Below are positions 61,196 through 64,000 of a stretch of DNA of 64,000 nucleotides, piece by piece (the stretch's first letter is position 1; every line of letters begins with the position of its first letter). This stretch comes from Pseudomonas sp. NFR16 (GTDB taxonomy: Bacteria; Pseudomonadota; Gammaproteobacteria; Pseudomonadales; Pseudomonadaceae). Below the pieces are notes generated by a model. It ran no database searches, was not told the DNA's origin, and saw only the letters and a program-made list of their open reading frames with translations. The translations under genes were made by a program, and so were the position numbers. The stretch is taken from contig NZ_FNYJ01000009.1 in NCBI RefSeq assembly GCF_900108875.1, forward strand, positions 62,001 through 126,000, read 5' to 3'.

Positions 61196-63370
61196 TCACG
61201 ATCTATCCTGAACGACCTCATCAGCATGTTTTGCGACTTGGTCAGGGTGCATGGCAGCTGAATCTAAGAGCTCTTGGAGCAGTCGCTCGTTCGCCGCCAC
61301 TTTATCTTGAAGTTCTCTGAGTGCCTGCGCCTTAAGATTAGTTCCGTTTGAAAGGAGCGTCCTGTAAAACTTCAAATTGTGCAAAATAGCGTCTTTAGAT
61401 CCTTGGAGAATTATGTTTTTTTCGCAATGGATCTGACAACGGGAGATGTCAGGCTTCACCGGAAAAATCAACTCCGAATTGGATATCAGACATGGTGGCA
61501 GTTGATCATGCTCATGGAACGTCTGCGTCATACAAATCGTACCAAGGGAGGTGCGTTGAATATGAAAAGATGAACCGCCTTCAAATAGATGTTTTACGTA
61601 CTGCATGACCGTCGTCTTCAACACTTTGCCTGAAAACAATTCCGGGCGCTTATGCATCTGGTTGGCGATTCGATGTGCTGCATCCCCAGCGTACACTCCG
61701 GTATGAATAGCCCGCACGACCTCAACAAAGTCTTCTGCAAAATGCTCTTTCAAGGTATCGACCACTGAAGCGACCAAGAATGGATTTCGCGCAATATAGC
61801 GGAGTGTCATGATATAGGAACTGTGACCAAATATCATACGAATTACATCAATATTCGCCTCCGACTCATTGATCAAAAGTTCAGCGATGGTCTTGCGAAA
61901 GCGATGAATATGCAATCGAGGAACGCCAGTTTCTAAGGCAACGGCCCTAACTGCCTTCGAAATCATTCTATTCGTCCTGTTTACCTCACGAGTTGCAATC
62001 GCAGGCTGAAACAGATACCCCTTAAGGTAATTATTGTCAAACTCTCGTAACTTTTTAAAGGACTCAATAGCCTGACCAAGATACTCCGGAATTGTGATAT
62101 GATCCGCATCGCCGGCGTAATTCGGATCCGAACTAGTCTTATACCTTGCAAAGAAAACTCGCCATACTCCATCGCCTCCTCTTTTGACATCGTCAAACTT
62201 AAGAGGAGCAAGCTCTTTTCTCCGCATGCCTGTCATTAAACAGAACAGAATTAGCACAGCGTTGCGAACCTTATCGATTGCGTATTGATACTTAAGCCGC
62301 CAACTATATTGATACCAGCGATACTCCCAAACCTTATCTGATGTCTGGGCTTTCTGGCGATGAGTGTTTGTCGACATTTTGAAGCCAACAATTACCACTT
62401 CATCTGCTGCTTCATTCAATGCTGCCTCAAATTGACCGTCTCGTTGTTTGCAATCGTAATTACCGCGCTGGTTACTTGGTACTGAAACCAGGTACTTCTG
62501 GATATTTTCAATAACAGGGACAGCCTTATCTATCCAGAAAAAGGCGTAGTCTAGCAACGCGACGAGTTCCTCCTCGGAATAAGGTTTCCATCCAACGAAG
62601 GAAGAATTTATTGAGTCAATTATATCTTTCCTTCTGGCCTCGGTATCGATCGCAGACGTTTCAACACCCAAACATAATCCATCGGGAATCATTTTTTGCG
62701 AGGATAATGCCAACCAGAAGTTCAGATAAAAGAAAAGCATATTATACGCGTGGGGTGAGCCCAGCATTTTAGCATCATCAAGCGCCTGATTGAGCATATC
62801 AGCACTTATCACTGAGATAGAGCTTTCCGAGCCATCCAACTTGTTTTCTTCAAAAACGTAGTGCTGGACATACTTCATAGAATCAGCATAATTCTGTGAT
62901 GAAACAAAACTCCTGATTGTCCCAAATGGATTAGTAGAAGGTAAAAAATAGTAAGAAATGGCTCGCTTCAGTGGTTGCAAATCTTCTCGGGCGTTGCCAA
63001 TCAGGATTGCCACATCACTGAACTCTCCGCCTTTCTTAAGGAGCCAGCGCGCTTCATTATAGTTAGAGTAAATTGAAATCGGAAAGTCCCCGTTGGGGCT
63101 CGCAGCTAGTTTAAACTTCAACCCACCCTTGCGCTGCCCACCAACCGGCGCTGTATCGTAATCCGAAGCGTGTAAGAGGCCATCTTCCGAGTCCTCTGCA
63201 TTGGTCTCATCAAGATACTCTGAGGCTGCTTTTGAATGAGCATGTGAAGTTGCGTATAAATCATCAAAATGGGCTCTTGCCGCCTCGCGTGCTTCGCGAT
63301 CAATTTCCTCCATCAACTGATCAAAGCCATCATCCTCTGCCCCATCAGCATCAACGTCAGCCACGGTCAT
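61196..63370 (-). CDS. Tyrosine recombinase 2 (large, TnpB-like)
   Basis: The 724-residue product carries a tyrosine-recombinase catalytic domain in its C-terminal part: VLILFCLMTGMRRKELAPLKFDD (box I Arg), LHIHRFRKTIAELLI (HxxR) and IFGHSSYIMTLRYIARN (His and nucleophile Tyr). A long N-terminal region of about 330 residues has no catalytic motif, and a ~150-residue C-terminal extension with several Cys/His (GTICMTQTFHEH, CQIHCEKNIILQ) may bind zinc. This matches the TnpB-type long recombinase of Tn554-like or three-recombinase elements. The start lies 3 bp after the stop of recombinase 3. Confidence 0.85.
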   Translation of the reverse strand: MTVADVDADGAEDDGFDQLMEEIDREAREAARAHFDDLYATSHAHSKAASEYLDETNAEDSEDGLLHASDYDTAPVGGQRKGGLKFKLAASPNGDFPISIYSNYNEARWLLKKGGEFSDVAILIGNAREDLQPLKRAISYYFLPSTNPFGTIRSFVSSQNYADSMKYVQHYVFEENKLDGSESSISVISADMLNQALDDAKMLGSPHAYNMLFFYLNFWLALSSQKMIPDGLCLGVETSAIDTEARRKDIIDSINSSFVGWKPYSEEELVALLDYAFFWIDKAVPVIENIQKYLVSVPSNQRGNYDCKQRDGQFEAALNEAADEVVIVGFKMSTNTHRQKAQTSDKVWEYRWYQYSWRLKYQYAIDKVRNAVLILFCLMTGMRRKELAPLKFDDVKRGGDGVWRVFFARYKTSSDPNYAGDADHITIPEYLGQAIESFKKLREFDNNYLKGYLFQPAIATREVNRTNRMISKAVRAVALETGVPRLHIHRFRKTIAELLINESEANIDVIRMIFGHSSYIMTLRYIARNPFLVASVVDTLKEHFAEDFVEVVRAIHTGVYAGDAAHRIANQMHKRPELFSGKVLKTTVMQYVKHLFEGGSSFHIQRTSLGTICMTQTFHEHDQLPPCLISNSELIFPVKPDISRCQIHCEKNIILQGSKDAILHNLKFYRTLLSNGTNLKAQALRELQDKVAANERLLQELLDSAAMHPDQVAKHADEVVQDRS

Positions 63371-63373
63371 CGT

Positions 63374-64000
63374 TTAATCCTCAATGTAGGCGATTAAGGA
63401 AGATAGATCAAAGGGTAGCAAAACATCGAATCTCTCTCGATATGCATTCGCGTCCTTCATAAGCTCTTTGGTGTAAAGTTTTTCTATAACATATCGGAGT
63501 ACATTAATTTCATCAGCGTGCGTTGGATAAGATCTGGGATCTTGTTCTACCGAAATCTCCAGTGTCGCCAGGCGTTCCATAACGAAGGGCAAAGAGTCCT
63601 CCAGTACCCACCATTGCCCACAGCCATTGCACTTATCCAGACGCGTACAACGTGTACCAGCGGGCAATGGTGTACTGCCGGGATATATAGGCTTGGTGCA
63701 GTCCGAGCAAGCCCACAAAGGCCGATCATGTCCAATGATTGTGAAAATTCTGAAGCGCGGGAGTTCTGAGCGATCTCGGCCAGGATTCCCAAGAGCACCT
63801 GTGAACTGCTTGAGCTGGCCTTTCTTGATGAAGTTTTCTTGAAACGCCTGAAACCGCTTCCTACGATCTGCCATCGCGAAAACTGACGAATCATAATGGG
63901 TATCAGTGGTGACAGGGTCTGAGTGGCCATAGAGAAGAGCTGTAAGAGCAACCGGAAAGCTATTTGACGTTTGTGTCTTTTGAAGCGATGTTACCCTAAG
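63374..64000 (-). CDS. Tyrosine recombinase 3, C-terminal part (N-terminus beyond window)
   Basis: The frame is open from the right edge (64000) to the stop at 63374. The visible part includes the last catalytic box, LLYGHSDPVTTDTHYDSS (His and nucleophile Tyr), upstream of the Met at 63874 that might be mistaken for a start. The tail has two CxxC pairs, WACSDCTKPIYPG and LDKCNGCGQWW, forming a probable zinc ribbon. Long zinc-binding tails also occur in Tn554-type recombinases. It is the first visible gene of the leftward operon. Confidence 0.75.
   Translation of the reverse strand, partial: LRVTSLQKTQTSNSFPVALTALLYGHSDPVTTDTHYDSSVFAMADRRKRFQAFQENFIKKGQLKQFTGALGNPGRDRSELPRFRIFTIIGHDRPLWACSDCTKPIYPGSTPLPAGTRCTRLDKCNGCGQWWVLEDSLPFVMERLATLEISVEQDPRSYPTHADEINVLRYVIEKLYTKELMKDANAYRERFDVLLPFDLSSLIAYIED

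Overview
The window looks like accessory (genomic-island) DNA of a Pseudomonas in the fluorescens/syringae/putida complex. The basis is gene content and resemblance to families I know: rulAB-type DNA polymerase V genes, HxlR and LysR regulators typical of Pseudomonas, an isoquinoline-oxidoreductase-type aldehyde dehydrogenase, small Pseudomonas-restricted families, and an IS5-family element. I see no tRNA, rRNA or CRISPR array. Genus and species are inference; no search was run.

Region 1 (about 1-27 kb) is a detoxification and redox region. It holds a cNMP-binding thioredoxin-reductase-like flavoprotein (cut by the left edge), three isochorismatase-fold cysteine hydrolases, two near-duplicate HxlR regulators, a DJ-1/PfpI protein, a TetR regulator, a quinone oxidoreductase, a TolC-type outer membrane protein, an SDR-like protein, a tautomerase with a divergent LysR, a lipocalin-like protein, a LysR/MFS pair, an azoR-YciI pair, and a Tat-exported molybdenum aldehyde dehydrogenase with its 2Fe-2S and tri-haem cytochrome c subunits. 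Among these lie stray motility and signalling pieces: flgD, fliD, a frameshifted flgE, a truncated EAL gene and an MCP fragment. A 15-17 bp inverted repeat, GCTTYA-N5-TRAAGC, recurs in the intergenic regions here and overlaps the promoters of the first hydrolase/HxlR divergon. I propose it as the operator of the HxlR paralogues, which would make much of this region one electrophile/quinone-responsive regulon.

Region 2 (about 28-38.6 kb) looks like a defence-like island in decay. A CHAT-domain (caspase-like) protease is divergent from a small membrane protein followed by a translationally coupled proline-rich micro-ORF. Further on is a 760-aa protein with a papain/C39-like catalytic core whose start codon sits in the loop of a canonical terminator hairpin. 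Next come a UvrD-type helicase pseudogene with two in-frame stops and one frameshift, and a LysR pseudogene beside a truncated partner.

Region 3 (about 38.6-43.1 kb) is AT-rich foreign DNA: a 381-aa unknown, a 2OG-Fe(II) oxygenase with an 87-aa acidic partner, a G11 tract and an intact IS5-family transposase.

Region 4 (about 43.3-53.8 kb) holds rulAB with a LexA box shared with a truncated SRAP gene. It also has several small paralogous proteins (two families), two XRE regulators with an extra C-terminal HTH, membrane proteins, a HAD hydrolase and a metallophosphoesterase.

Region 5 (about 53.9-64 kb) contains a Gabija-type anti-phage pair (GajA OLD/TOPRIM nuclease and GajB helicase, overlapping by 4 bp), a 305-aa unknown, and a mobility module of three tyrosine recombinases plus a TnpC-like protein reading leftward and continuing past the right edge.
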